Assembly: GCA_009861545.1 (NCBI GenBank)
Contig: VXME01000100.1
Span: 1-56,286, forward strand
DNA from: Acidobacteriota bacterium
Lineage (GTDB): Bacteria; Acidobacteriota; Vicinamibacteria; Vicinamibacterales; UBA8438
Direction: 5' to 3'
Length of the DNA: 56,286 nucleotides
The notes below the pieces were generated by a model, which worked only from the letters and a program-made list of their open reading frames with translations, searched no databases and was not told where the DNA came from. Position numbers and translations under genes: made by a program. This document shows positions 42,948 to 51,806 of the stretch, in pieces (the first letter of the stretch is position 1; every line of letters starts with the position of its first letter).

Positions 42948-43400
42948 TCACTGCCCCGCGCCGCTGCCGTACACCTCGTCCGTCACCGGCTCGAGCCACT
43001 CGATGGTCAGGTGCTCGCCGGCCTCGTTCGGGAACGTGATCGAGACGTGCGTCAGCGCCTCGCCGGGGATCGCACCGTGCCAGTGGCGGACGCCGCGGGG
43101 CAGGTGCGCGGTCTCGTGCAGGCCGATGTCCCGGACCGGCTGGCCCTCGACCTGGTAGCGCAGGCCGCCCTCCTTGACGAACAGCAACTGCTCGCTGTGC
43201 GTGTGCCAATGCGTCCGGGCGCCGGCCTCGAAGCCGCGCGACGACACGCGGACGTCCCCCGCATCGAGCCGGAAGGAGGTCCCGGTGAAGGGATTCTCCT
43301 GGCCGGACGCCGTCGGCTGGCCGATCCAGACGACCGCGACCGTCGCGACGACTCCCACCAACAGCCCGACGCGCAACCGTTCCCGCAGCTTCCAGCTCAT
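42948..43400 (-). CDS. Exported cupin-domain protein
   Basis: A 150-residue protein: an N-terminal membrane/signal segment (about residues 10-28), then a single cupin fold with metal motif 'HWHTHSEQLLFVKEGG' (H-x-H-x3-E-type) and second motif 'HLPRGVRHWHGAIPGE'. Single-domain exported cupins act as small dioxygenases, isomerases or sugar-binding proteins; no specific activity can be deduced. GGAGAC lies 4 bases before the ATG at 43400, fixing the start. It diverges from the glycosyltransferase gene. Confidence 0.85.
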   Translation of the reverse strand: MSWKLRERLRVGLLVGVVATVAVVWIGQPTASGQENPFTGTSFRLDAGDVRVSSRGFEAGARTHWHTHSEQLLFVKEGGLRYQVEGQPVRDIGLHETAHLPRGVRHWHGAIPGEALTHVSITFPNEAGEHLTIEWLEPVTDEVYGSGAGQ

Positions 43401-43582
43401 GCCAGTCTCCTCTCGCGCCCGGCGCGGGTCGATCACCGTCCGTCCCGCGAGCCCGAGCGCAGCGTTCCGCTATCTGACCGCGAACCGGCGTTCGGAGTCA
43501 ACGCCGGAAACCGGAGCCCCTCGGACTCCCACGGCTGCTGCCCTACGCCCCGCGGTCGTGCTAAGACTGAGCGCGTACGACC

Positions 43583-44644
43583 ATGCGGATCCTTCACGTC
43601 GCGGATCGGCTGAGCGGCCGCGGGGGCGCCGACCTGGCCCTGCTCGGGCTGCTCGACGCGCTGTCGGACGACCACGACCTGCATCTCGCCGCAGGCCGCG
43701 ACGACGGGAACGTGTCCCCGCCCTGCCCGCTGAGCATCGTGCCGGGACTCGACTCCAGAACTCGCGCCGAGGCCGCACTCGACTCCGTTCTGGCGCGGGT
43801 GCGCCCCGACCTGGTGCACGTGCACAACGTGGTCAACCCCGCGGTGCTGGAATGGGCTTCGCGCGTGGATGCGCTCATGACGGTCCAGGACCACCGCTTC
43901 TTCTGCCCCGGACGCGGGAAGTGGACCCTGGACGGCCGCGTCTGCGGCGACCCGATGCGGCGCGAGGTCTGCGTCGGCTGCTTCGACGACTCGACGTATT
44001 TCGAAGAGACCCTCCGGCTCACGGCGGACCGCCTGGAGCCCTTGAAGCGGATGCGGCTGACCGTGCTGTCGGCCTATATGCGGTGCGAATTGATCCGGGT
44101 GGGCGTTCCGGCGGACCGGATCACGGTGGTCCCACCCGTCGCGTACGGCCTGGACCTTGCCGCGCGGGCCGACGGTCCGCCGTGCGTCCTCTTCGTGGGG
44201 CGGGCAGTCGAGGCCAAGGGCATCGGCGACGCGATCGAGGCCTGGCGGCGCTCACGGTCTGTCCTGCCCTTCGTCGTCGCCGGCACCGGGCCGTTGCGTC
44301 AGGAGATCGAGACCGCGGGCATCGAGGTGCTCGGCTGGCTCGACCGCCGGCGCCTCTGCGCGGCGTACCGGCGCGCCGCGGTGGTGGTGCTGCCCTCTCG
44401 CTGGCAGGAGCCGTTCGGCATCGTCGGGCTGGAGGCCCTGACTCTCGGTACGGCGGTCGCCGCGTGGGACAGCGGCGGGGTGCGCGAGTGGCACCCGGGA
44501 GGCGAGTTGCTGGCGCCCTGGGGCGACGTCGACGCGCTGGCCCGGGCCATCCGTGTCGGACCCGGCTGCCGCGTCGATTCCCCGCGCGGGTTCGAGCGCG
44601 ACCTCCTCATCCGCAGGATGGAAGCCGTGTACGCGGCGAACTGA
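43583..44644 (+). CDS. Family 4-like glycosyltransferase
   Basis: A 353-residue GT-B fold glycosyltransferase. The N-domain starts 'MRILHVADRLSGRGGADLAL' and contains 'PDLVHVHNVVNP' and 'MTVQDHRFFCPGRG'. Four cysteines follow (FFC, RVC, EVC, GC), a cluster common in GT4 enzymes with 'HD...CP'. The C-domain has 'CVLFVGRAVEAKGIGDAI', 'VVAGTGPL' and the donor motif 'EPFGIVGLEALTLG' (E-x7-E). It transfers a sugar from a nucleotide donor to an unknown acceptor, perhaps in surface polysaccharide synthesis. The start ATG lacks a strong Shine-Dalgarno. Confidence 0.88.
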   Translation: MRILHVADRLSGRGGADLALLGLLDALSDDHDLHLAAGRDDGNVSPPCPLSIVPGLDSRTRAEAALDSVLARVRPDLVHVHNVVNPAVLEWASRVDALMTVQDHRFFCPGRGKWTLDGRVCGDPMRREVCVGCFDDSTYFEETLRLTADRLEPLKRMRLTVLSAYMRCELIRVGVPADRITVVPPVAYGLDLAARADGPPCVLFVGRAVEAKGIGDAIEAWRRSRSVLPFVVAGTGPLRQEIETAGIEVLGWLDRRRLCAAYRRAAVVVLPSRWQEPFGIVGLEALTLGTAVAAWDSGGVREWHPGGELLAPWGDVDALARAIRVGPGCRVDSPRGFERDLLIRRMEAVYAAN

Positions 44645-44737
44645 GGACCGCGCGCCCGGATCGCTCCGCTGCCCGCCCCGAACACCCTTGTCCCACTCGG
44701 CGCCGCAAAAACGGACTGCGCGTCGACGGAACGGGTG

Positions 44738-44743
44738 TATAAA
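44738..44743 (+). promoter_or_regulatory. TATAAA -10-like element before the PQQ gene
   Basis: TATAAA lies 68 bases upstream of the ATG of the cytochrome c-PQQ gene, in an otherwise GC-rich region. No good -35 is seen at 16-18 bases distance, so this rests on the -10 alone. Confidence 0.3.
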
Positions 44744-44810
44744 GGCGTCGAGACGCTGCACGGCGCGTACGCGGCTCGTGCGCGGACGAGGCGAGCGGGA
44801 GGTCACGACC

Positions 44811-46988
44811 ATGCGCGCACCGGATCGACGTCGCCCCACCGTTCGCGGTTGGAGCCTGGGAGTCTCCTTCGGCGCAGTTGTCGCCCTCGCGTTCGTTCCC
44901 GCGACGGTCGCGGGCCAACAACAGCAGCAACGGCGTACCCCGGCCGGCTACACCGCCGAACAGGCGGATGCGGGCTTCGAGGCGTACCAGCAGCGCTGCG
45001 CCGTGTGTCACGGCGCGAACCTGGACGACGGCCCGTTCGCACCGCCGCTGCGGGGCGCCGTCTTCCGCGAGACATGGCTGCCCCGCTCGGTGGAGGCGCT
45101 GTTCCGGCTGACCGCCGAGACCATGCCGCAGGACCTGCCGGGCACCCTCGACGACTATACGGTGACCGAACTCGTCGCCCTGATGCTGCAGGAGAACGGC
45201 GTGGAGCCGGGCGCCGCGGCCCTGCCGTCCGATCCCACCCTGATGGCCGGCCTGTCGCCGGGATGGAGCTCGTTGGGCGGTGGCCTCTCGCCGGGCGCGT
45301 CCCTGCCACCGTGGCCGGCCCCGTGGAACCCCCTGGACACCATGCAGCCGGTCACCGACGAGATGCTGCACGATCCGCCGGCCGAGGACTGGCTGCTGTG
45401 GCGGCGCACCTATGGCGCCTACGGCTTCAGCCCGCTGGATCGGATCGACAAGAAGAACGTGGCTGACCTGCGCGTCGCCTGGTCGTGGGCGCTGCCGCAG
45501 GGCCCGAACGAGTCGACGCCCATCGTGCACGACGGCGTGCTGTTCGTGCACGGCTACGGCGATCGGGTCCAGGCGCTCAACGCCGCCAACGGCGACTTCC
45601 TCTGGCAGTACACCCGGCGCCTGCCCCGCGACGTCTCCCCGAGCCTGAAGCGCGGGATGTCGATCCACGGCGACCGCCTCTTCGTCCCGACCTCCGACGC
45701 TCACGTCGTGGCGCTCGACGCGAAGACGGGCAACGTCGTCTGGGATACGCAGGTCGGCGACCTCGACGCCGGTCTGCGGATGACCGGCGGGACGCTGGTG
45801 GCGCGCGGGAAGGTGATGGTCGGCACCATGGGGCGGCACGCGGGCGGCAACTACGTCGTGGCCCTCGACGTCGAGACCGGCGAGGAGGCGTGGCGCTTCG
45901 GAACCATACCGGCGCCGGACGATCCCGGCGGACACACCTGGAACGGCATCCCCCATGTCGAGCGCAACGGCGCCTCGGTGTGGATCCCCGGCAGCTACGA
46001 CCCGGTCAGCAACCTGGCGTTCTTCGGCACCGGCAACACCTACGACACCGCGCCGCTGCGCGATCCGACAGGACCGCCCGGCACCAACAACGACGGGCTG
46101 TACCTCGACGCGACACTGGCCCTGAATCCCGACACGGGAGAACTCGCCTGGCACTTCCAGCACCAGGCCAACGGGCAGTGGGATCTCGACTGGGCGTTCG
46201 AGCGGCAGATCGCGGAGCTGCCTTTCGGCGGCGAATCGAAGAGTGTCGTCGTCACCATCGGCAAGCAGGCGATCTTCGACTTCGTGGAGACGGCGACCGG
46301 CGAGTACGTCTCGTCCATCGACCTGGGCCTGCAGACCGGCATCACCTACATCGACCCGGTCACCGGCCGCAAGACGCAGGATCCGACCCTGATTCCGGGC
46401 GACGGCGAGACCAAGCGGCTCTGCCCGCACGTCGGGGGCGGCCGGAGCTGGCAGCCGACCGCCTACGACCCGGGCACGCACATCGCGTACATTCCGATCA
46501 TCGAGGCGTGCATGGACCTGGTGCCCGTCGGCGAAGGCGAACGCGGCAGCCTGACCACCGGCGTCCGCTGGACGGTCCGGCCGCGGCCGGAGAGCGACGG
46601 GCGGTACGGACGGCTGGAAGCCATCGACCTGGCGACCGGGGAGACCGCGTGGATTTCGCGCCAGCGCGCGCCGCAGACCACCGCCGCGCTTGCCACCGCT
46701 GGCGGCCTGGTCTTCGCCGGCTCGCTCGACCGGCGCATCAGCGCCTACGACGCCGCCACCGGCGACCGGCTCTGGGCGACGCGGCTAACCGAAGTGCCGA
46801 ACGCCCCCCCGATCACCTACGCAGTGGACGGGCGGCAGTACGTCGCCGTCATCGTCGGCAGCGGCGGTTACCTCACGCGCGCCTACTCGATGCTGGCCCC
46901 GGAGATCCGGAACCCGCCGGACCGCGCCGCGGCGCTGTTCGTGTTCGCACTCCCGGATGATGACGCCACGGTCTCGAACGCACCGTAG
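44811..46988 (+). CDS. Cytochrome c-PQQ beta-propeller dehydrogenase
   Basis: A 725-residue exported quinoprotein. A signal peptide (1-34, 'ATVAGQ') is followed by a cytochrome c domain with haem motif 'CAVCH' (about 62-66) and 'GAALPSDPTLM'-type linker, then an eight-bladed PQQ propeller with typical blades 'DWLLWRRTYGAYGFSPLDRI', 'STPIVHDGVLFVHGYGDRV', 'VVALDAKTGNVVWDTQVG', 'HTWNGIPHVE' and 'LVFAGSLDRRISAYDAATG'. Such fusions oxidise alcohols or sugars in the periplasm and pass electrons to the haem. Haem at the N-terminus rather than the C-terminus differs from classical quinohaemoprotein alcohol dehydrogenases. GGGAGG lies before the ATG. Substrate unknown. Confidence 0.9.
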   Translation: MRAPDRRRPTVRGWSLGVSFGAVVALAFVPATVAGQQQQQRRTPAGYTAEQADAGFEAYQQRCAVCHGANLDDGPFAPPLRGAVFRETWLPRSVEALFRLTAETMPQDLPGTLDDYTVTELVALMLQENGVEPGAAALPSDPTLMAGLSPGWSSLGGGLSPGASLPPWPAPWNPLDTMQPVTDEMLHDPPAEDWLLWRRTYGAYGFSPLDRIDKKNVADLRVAWSWALPQGPNESTPIVHDGVLFVHGYGDRVQALNAANGDFLWQYTRRLPRDVSPSLKRGMSIHGDRLFVPTSDAHVVALDAKTGNVVWDTQVGDLDAGLRMTGGTLVARGKVMVGTMGRHAGGNYVVALDVETGEEAWRFGTIPAPDDPGGHTWNGIPHVERNGASVWIPGSYDPVSNLAFFGTGNTYDTAPLRDPTGPPGTNNDGLYLDATLALNPDTGELAWHFQHQANGQWDLDWAFERQIAELPFGGESKSVVVTIGKQAIFDFVETATGEYVSSIDLGLQTGITYIDPVTGRKTQDPTLIPGDGETKRLCPHVGGGRSWQPTAYDPGTHIAYIPIIEACMDLVPVGEGERGSLTTGVRWTVRPRPESDGRYGRLEAIDLATGETAWISRQRAPQTTAALATAGGLVFAGSLDRRISAYDAATGDRLWATRLTEVPNAPPITYAVDGRQYVAVIVGSGGYLTRAYSMLAPEIRNPPDRAAALFVFALPDDDATVSNAP

Positions 46989-47031
46989 CCGATACACTGT
47001 ACCAATCACACGCGAACGAAGGAGAAGCAGC

Positions 47032-48054
47032 ATGCGGAACCTGAGAATCGCCCTCATCGCCATCGTCGTCGGTCTGCCCTTCGCGCTAGGGGGGTGCGCC
47101 GCCGAGACTCCCGCCCCGGCCGCGGAGGAAGCGGCCGTCGACGCCGCCGGTCCGCGCGATCCCTTCGTGGGAACGTACGAGCTCATCGGACGCAACGTGA
47201 AGGACGAGAACGGCGAGTACGTCCCGGTGGAGGACTTCAACTCGCTCGGCTACATCACCTACAGCGACCGGGGGTACATGGCCGTCAACGTCATGCCTCT
47301 GGACCGCGAGCCCTTCGCCGACGGCAGCAACCCGACGCCGGAGGAGGTGCAGGTGGCGCTGCAGGGCTACACCGGGTACTACGGCCCCTTCTCCGTCCAC
47401 GAGGACGAGGACGGCGGGTACCTGATCCACCACCGCACCGGGCAGATCAACCCCGGCGGCGAGGTGGACGCCAAGCGCTACTACGACCTCGTGGACGACA
47501 AGCTCATCCTCACCCCCGCGTCCGACACCGGGATGAAGCACGACGCCAACCGCCAGGTCGTGTGGCAGCGGCTGCCGGACGTGGAGCTGTCGGAGGAGGC
47601 GCAGCGTTTCCTCGGACACCGCGAGCTCCTGTACACCACCCGATACACGGTGCAGGACGGGGAGCCGGTCGAGGACGGCGAGCGGAACGAGAGCCGCGCC
47701 GGGTCGGTCATTCTCTACACGCCGACCGGCCATATGATGGTGCACCTGATGGCGCGCGAGGGTCGCACCCCGTACGCGGGCGACACCCCGACCCCGGAAG
47801 AGTCCATGGCCGCCTACCGGACCTATGGCGGGTACTTCGGACGCTTCACCGTCCATGAGGACGCCGACCCGATATACGTCGTCCACCACCAGGAGGGCAG
47901 GTCACGGCCGACCACCGGGGTGACCGACGCCGAGCGGCTCTACCAGTTGGACGGCGACGTCCTGCGACTGGGCGGCCGGCCGAGCGAGAACGAGGACGGC
48001 GACCTCGCGGGCGGACACCTCTACTGGGAGCTGATGCCGCACCGGGAGGAGTAG
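47032..48054 (+). CDS. Lipoprotein with two lipocalin-like domains
   Basis: A 340-residue lipoprotein. The lipobox is 'PFALGGCAAE', so the mature protein is anchored at a cysteine. Two tandem copies of a lipocalin-like domain follow: first 'FVGTYELIGRNVKDENGEYVP' with 'LGYITYSDRGYMAVNVM' and 'GYYGPFSVHEDEDG', second 'SRAGSVILYTPTGHMMVHLM' with 'GGYFGRFTVHEDADP'. The repeat of 'YTGYYG.F.VHED' in both halves shows the duplication. The role is probably binding of a small hydrophobic molecule. AAGGAG precedes the ATG. It is 43 bases after the PQQ gene on the same strand. Confidence 0.82.
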   Translation: MRNLRIALIAIVVGLPFALGGCAAETPAPAAEEAAVDAAGPRDPFVGTYELIGRNVKDENGEYVPVEDFNSLGYITYSDRGYMAVNVMPLDREPFADGSNPTPEEVQVALQGYTGYYGPFSVHEDEDGGYLIHHRTGQINPGGEVDAKRYYDLVDDKLILTPASDTGMKHDANRQVVWQRLPDVELSEEAQRFLGHRELLYTTRYTVQDGEPVEDGERNESRAGSVILYTPTGHMMVHLMAREGRTPYAGDTPTPEESMAAYRTYGGYFGRFTVHEDADPIYVVHHQEGRSRPTTGVTDAERLYQLDGDVLRLGGRPSENEDGDLAGGHLYWELMPHREE

Positions 48055-48112
48055 ACGGGCCGGCGCGGAACTGAAACGCCACGCACCCGCCCTGATCCGA
48101 TCGTCGCCGAAG

Positions 48113-50803
48113 ATGCGGAACGCGCAATGGACTGCCGTCCTCCTGCTGGCGGCACTCCTGCCGTCAGGGATCGGGTGGGCGTCGGAAGGGCGCGGCGCGC
48201 ACCAGGGCGGCGACCCGCGGAAACCGGTCGAGGAGCGGACGGACGCGCCGGTCGAGGAGCTGGGCCGCGCGCTCGGAATGACGCCGTCCGAGATCGAGGC
48301 CCTGGGGTTGTCGCCCGCCGAGATGCAGCGGCTGCTCGCAGGATTCACCGAGGAGACGGTGGTCGTCGGCTCCCGCGCGCAGCCGCGCAGCGCCACCCAG
48401 TCGGCGGTCCCCGTGGACGTGTTGTCGGCCACCGACCTCGTCAGCCCGGGTGCGGGCGATCTGAAGGACCAGCTCCGTACCGTCATCCCGTCGTTCAGCA
48501 CCAACTCCCAACCGATCAGCGGCGTATCGACGGTGGTCCGTCCCGCCATGCTTCGCAACCTGGCCCCGGACCATACGCTGGTCCTCGTCAACGGCAAGCG
48601 CCGTCACCGCTCGTCGATAGTCGACTGGCACGGCGGCAACGGCGTGGCGTTCGGCTCGCAGGGCCCCGACATCTCCGCCATCCCCCCGATTGCGTTGCGG
48701 CAGGTCGAAGTGCTGCGGGACGGCGCGGCGGCCCAGTACGGCTCGGACGCCATCGCCGGCGTGATGAACTTCCAGCTCAGGGACGCCCGCTCCGGCGGTT
48801 CGATCGAGCTGAACACGGGGATGTACCGCGCCGGCGACGGGGAGTCGACCCGGTTCGCCGGCAACGTCGGCCTGCCGCTCGGCGCGACCGGTTTCGCCAA
48901 CCTCAGCCTGGAGTACGGCAACGCGAACCTGACCGACCGGTCCGCGCCGCGCCGCGATGCGATGACGTTGATCGCGGCGGGCAATCCGCACATCGGTTCC
49001 GACCATCCGCAGGCGTGGGGCGACCCGGACATCGACGACGACCTGAAGACGTTCGGAAACTTCGGTTACACGCTGCCCGCCGGCCTGCAGGTGTACGCCC
49101 ACACGAGCTACGCCCGCAAGAAGGTCTCCTACGGCGTCTTCTTCCGCAACCCGAACACGCGCCTCGGCGTGTACAGCATCGACCGCGGGCGCACGCTGCT
49201 GGTCGGCGACGTGCTGGCGGCGAACGGCATGGGCTCGGCGAACTGCCCGACGGTCGCCGTCACCGGCCACGTACCGGACCCGGTCGCCCTCCAGCAGGTG
49301 TCGGACGACCCGAACTGCTTCACGTTCCAGGAGCTGTTCCCCGGCGGCTTCACCCCGCAGACGGGAGGCACGGCGGCCGACGCGTCGCTCGTCGGCGGGG
49401 TGCGCGGCTTCGCGGCCGGCGGATTCGACTGGGACCTGAGCGCCTCGCTCGGGATGCATCGAACCGACCACTTCGTCCACAACACGATCAACGCCTCGCT
49501 CGGTCTGATGTCGCCCACCGCGTTCGACATCGGCAGGAACCGACAACGGGACGTCAACGTGAATTTCGACGGGTTGTACGCGGTCACCGACAGGGTGAAC
49601 ATCGCAGCCGGCGCGGAATGGCGGGAAGAGCAGTACGGCCTGCGTGCGGGCGACCGTGCGGGGTGGACGATCGGCCCGTACGCAGCGCAGGGCTTCATGG
49701 GCGGCTCCAACGCCGTCTTCGCCTACAGCCCGGCGCAGGCGGGCACGTGGAGCCGCCACAACGTCGCGGCCTACGGCGACCTGGAGGTGACCGACCCCGG
49801 CGACGCGTGGACGCTGGGCGCGGCGATCCGCATCGAGGACTTCGAGGACTTCGGAACGACGACCAACGGCAAGGTGTCCGGCCGCGTCGGCTTCGTGCGC
49901 GGCAGCGTCAGCACCGGCTTCCGGGCGCCGACCCCCGGCCAGCAGCACGGCCTCCACATCCAGAGCTGGTTCGACCCGACGGTTGGCGATCTGGTCAACA
50001 ACGCGGTCATACCGTCGATCTCGCCGGTAGCGCTGCTGCGCGGCGGTGCGCCGCTCGGGCCCGAGAGATCCGTCAGCTACACCGCCGGCGTCGTGTTCGG
50101 CACCGGTCCCTTCACGCTCACGGCCGACTACTTCCGCATCGACGTGTCCGACCGGCTCGGCATCACCAGCAACTTCGTCCTGACGCCGGCGGAGATCGCC
50201 GAGGTCGTGGCCGGGGGATTCGAGGCGGCGCAGAGCGTGCGGAACTACCGGTTCTTCACCAACGCCTTCTCCACGACATCGCAAGGCGTCGACGTCGTGT
50301 CGACCTGGACGCCGCTGGCGCTGCGCGGGAACACGGTCATCAGCGGCGTCTTCAACCACACCGACACCGAGGTGACGAACAACGCCAGGGGTCTGCTCGA
50401 CGGCCGGCGGCTCGCCGAGTACGCCTACGCCCTGCCGCGCACGCGCTGGAACGTCGGCGTCACGCAACGCGTCGGACGGGCGAGCCTGCTGGGCCGCCTC
50501 AGCTACTACAGCGGTTGGTACGACTACGACAGCGGCTACGGAACGATCTTCGATCCCGCGGGCGGGCTGGAACAGGGCTTCTTCGACGGCCGGCCGATCG
50601 TCGACCTGGAGCTGAGCGTCCCGCTCGGGCAGGGAACGACACTGGCCGTCGGGGGACAGAACGTCTTCGACACCTACTCGCAGGTGTCGGTCATCGCAAA
50701 CGCCGTCGGCGAGCAGTACAGCGAGTACATGCCGTGGGGATACAGCGGCGCGTACTACTACGCACGCATCGGCCTACGACTGGGGCAACTGATTACGGAC
50801 TGA
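48113..50803 (+). CDS. TonB-dependent receptor
   Basis: An 896-residue outer membrane receptor. After a signal peptide (1-24) comes a 50-residue helical segment with 'EELGRALGMTPSEIEAL', then the TonB box-like 'EETVVVGSRAQPRS'. The plug shows 'HTLVLVNGKRRHRSSIVD', 'VEVLRDGAAAQYGSDAIAGV', and the barrel covers the rest, ending 'YARIGLRLGQLITD'. The plug arrangement resembles iron-siderophore and large-substrate TBDRs with a long second plug loop. It follows the lipocalin-like lipoprotein and PQQ gene on the same strand, so the set may act on one substrate. Its stop overlaps the converging secreted-protein gene by 11 bases. Confidence 0.9.
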   Translation: MRNAQWTAVLLLAALLPSGIGWASEGRGAHQGGDPRKPVEERTDAPVEELGRALGMTPSEIEALGLSPAEMQRLLAGFTEETVVVGSRAQPRSATQSAVPVDVLSATDLVSPGAGDLKDQLRTVIPSFSTNSQPISGVSTVVRPAMLRNLAPDHTLVLVNGKRRHRSSIVDWHGGNGVAFGSQGPDISAIPPIALRQVEVLRDGAAAQYGSDAIAGVMNFQLRDARSGGSIELNTGMYRAGDGESTRFAGNVGLPLGATGFANLSLEYGNANLTDRSAPRRDAMTLIAAGNPHIGSDHPQAWGDPDIDDDLKTFGNFGYTLPAGLQVYAHTSYARKKVSYGVFFRNPNTRLGVYSIDRGRTLLVGDVLAANGMGSANCPTVAVTGHVPDPVALQQVSDDPNCFTFQELFPGGFTPQTGGTAADASLVGGVRGFAAGGFDWDLSASLGMHRTDHFVHNTINASLGLMSPTAFDIGRNRQRDVNVNFDGLYAVTDRVNIAAGAEWREEQYGLRAGDRAGWTIGPYAAQGFMGGSNAVFAYSPAQAGTWSRHNVAAYGDLEVTDPGDAWTLGAAIRIEDFEDFGTTTNGKVSGRVGFVRGSVSTGFRAPTPGQQHGLHIQSWFDPTVGDLVNNAVIPSISPVALLRGGAPLGPERSVSYTAGVVFGTGPFTLTADYFRIDVSDRLGITSNFVLTPAEIAEVVAGGFEAAQSVRNYRFFTNAFSTTSQGVDVVSTWTPLALRGNTVISGVFNHTDTEVTNNARGLLDGRRLAEYAYALPRTRWNVGVTQRVGRASLLGRLSYYSGWYDYDSGYGTIFDPAGGLEQGFFDGRPIVDLELSVPLGQGTTLAVGGQNVFDTYSQVSVIANAVGEQYSEYMPWGYSGAYYYARIGLRLGQLITD

Positions 50804-51806
50804 CGGTGACGGTCACGTCCTCGTGCACCGCCAGGCCGCCATCGTGGGCGAGGCAGCGGAGCACGTAGGTCCCCGGCTCGCTGAACGTCGCGTGGACCAC
50901 CCAGTTGCCGTCCTCCGGGACCTCGGGCGGCGCCCACCCGGGTGCCCACGGCGAGTCCGCGCCCTCGCGGTAATCCTCCCAGACCTCGAACTGCGGGGGA
51001 TCGAACGTGACGCGGTCCTCGCCGCGATAGACGATCCAGGCGACGCGGAGGCCGCTGGCGCTGTTCGGCGTTCCCGCCCCGCCGCGGCCGAGCCGCCAGC
51101 TCGGGGGCGGCATCGCCCGCCGCTTGGGCACGCCGTCGTCGCTGGCCACGGCGGTCAGGACGACCGGCTCGCCCACCCTGACCTCACGGACTGAATCGCC
51201 CTCGACGTCGAGCACGGGCCGCTCGTTGCCGAAGATGTTGTAGGCGCCGCCGGCCGGACCGCCGGCGCCGTTGTTGTTCATGATCGCGATGTCGTTGAGG
51301 AAGTAGTCGGGGTGCAGCGTCGCGTAGGCGCGCTCGGTCTGCCCGTTGCTGGTCAGCGTCCAGACGACCTCGCCGTCCCCGAAATCCGCCGGCACCCGCA
51401 CCCGGAAGACGTGCCGGTTGCGCCGCGGCTGGAAGTGCGTCGGCTGGCCGCGATCCGGGCCGCCCGGATCGAGCCGGTTGCCCGGCCCGATCGGGACGTC
51501 GAGCTCCTGGTCCCAGTTCCGGTTCATGTAGCCGAAGACGAGGTTGAACGTCCCGTCCTCGTTCTGCTCCCAACCCTCGTAGGCCGGCGCGATACTCTGG
51601 TCGGTCTGCGGGTACACCTGCCCTGCGGCGGGCGCGACGGCGAGGGCCAGTCCCAGGACCATGGCCGTCATCACGTACACCGCCGCGGCCGGCAACCAAC
51701 GGGACGGCGCCGCCGGCACCCCGCGGGCAGCCGCCAGAACCGGCGACGTCCGGGCCGGCGCCGCCGGCCGCATGCGCCCCGGAGTCAGCCCCACGCACAT
51801 CGTCAC
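50793..51806 (-). CDS. Secreted protein with Ig/PKD-like C-terminus
   Basis: A 337-residue exported protein. A signal segment 'MTAMVLGLALAVAPAAGQVY' follows an atypical 44-residue leader; a start within the leader is possible. The domain after it has 'NLVFGYMNRNWDQELDVPIG', 'HVFRVRVPADFGDGEVVWTL' and 'AYATLHPDYFLND', then an Ig/PKD-like part with 'VGEPVVLTAVASDDG' and 'GTYVLRCLAHDGGLAVHEDV'. I do not know the family's role. A GTG at 51806 overlaps the stop of the upstream gene (GTGA), so translation is coupled to the copper-monooxygenase-like gene; an ATG two codons later is the alternative. Confidence 0.72.
   Translation of the reverse strand: MTMCVGLTPGRMRPAAPARTSPVLAAARGVPAAPSRWLPAAAVYVMTAMVLGLALAVAPAAGQVYPQTDQSIAPAYEGWEQNEDGTFNLVFGYMNRNWDQELDVPIGPGNRLDPGGPDRGQPTHFQPRRNRHVFRVRVPADFGDGEVVWTLTSNGQTERAYATLHPDYFLNDIAIMNNNGAGGPAGGAYNIFGNERPVLDVEGDSVREVRVGEPVVLTAVASDDGVPKRRAMPPPSWRLGRGGAGTPNSASGLRVAWIVYRGEDRVTFDPPQFEVWEDYREGADSPWAPGWAPPEVPEDGNWVVHATFSEPGTYVLRCLAHDGGLAVHEDVTVTVSP

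Noticed and set aside
43907-43981. Cysteine cluster in the glycosyltransferase as a new metal site
   Set aside because: A CP...C...C..C pattern after 'HD/QDH' recurs in many family 4 glycosyltransferases, so it is probably ordinary.
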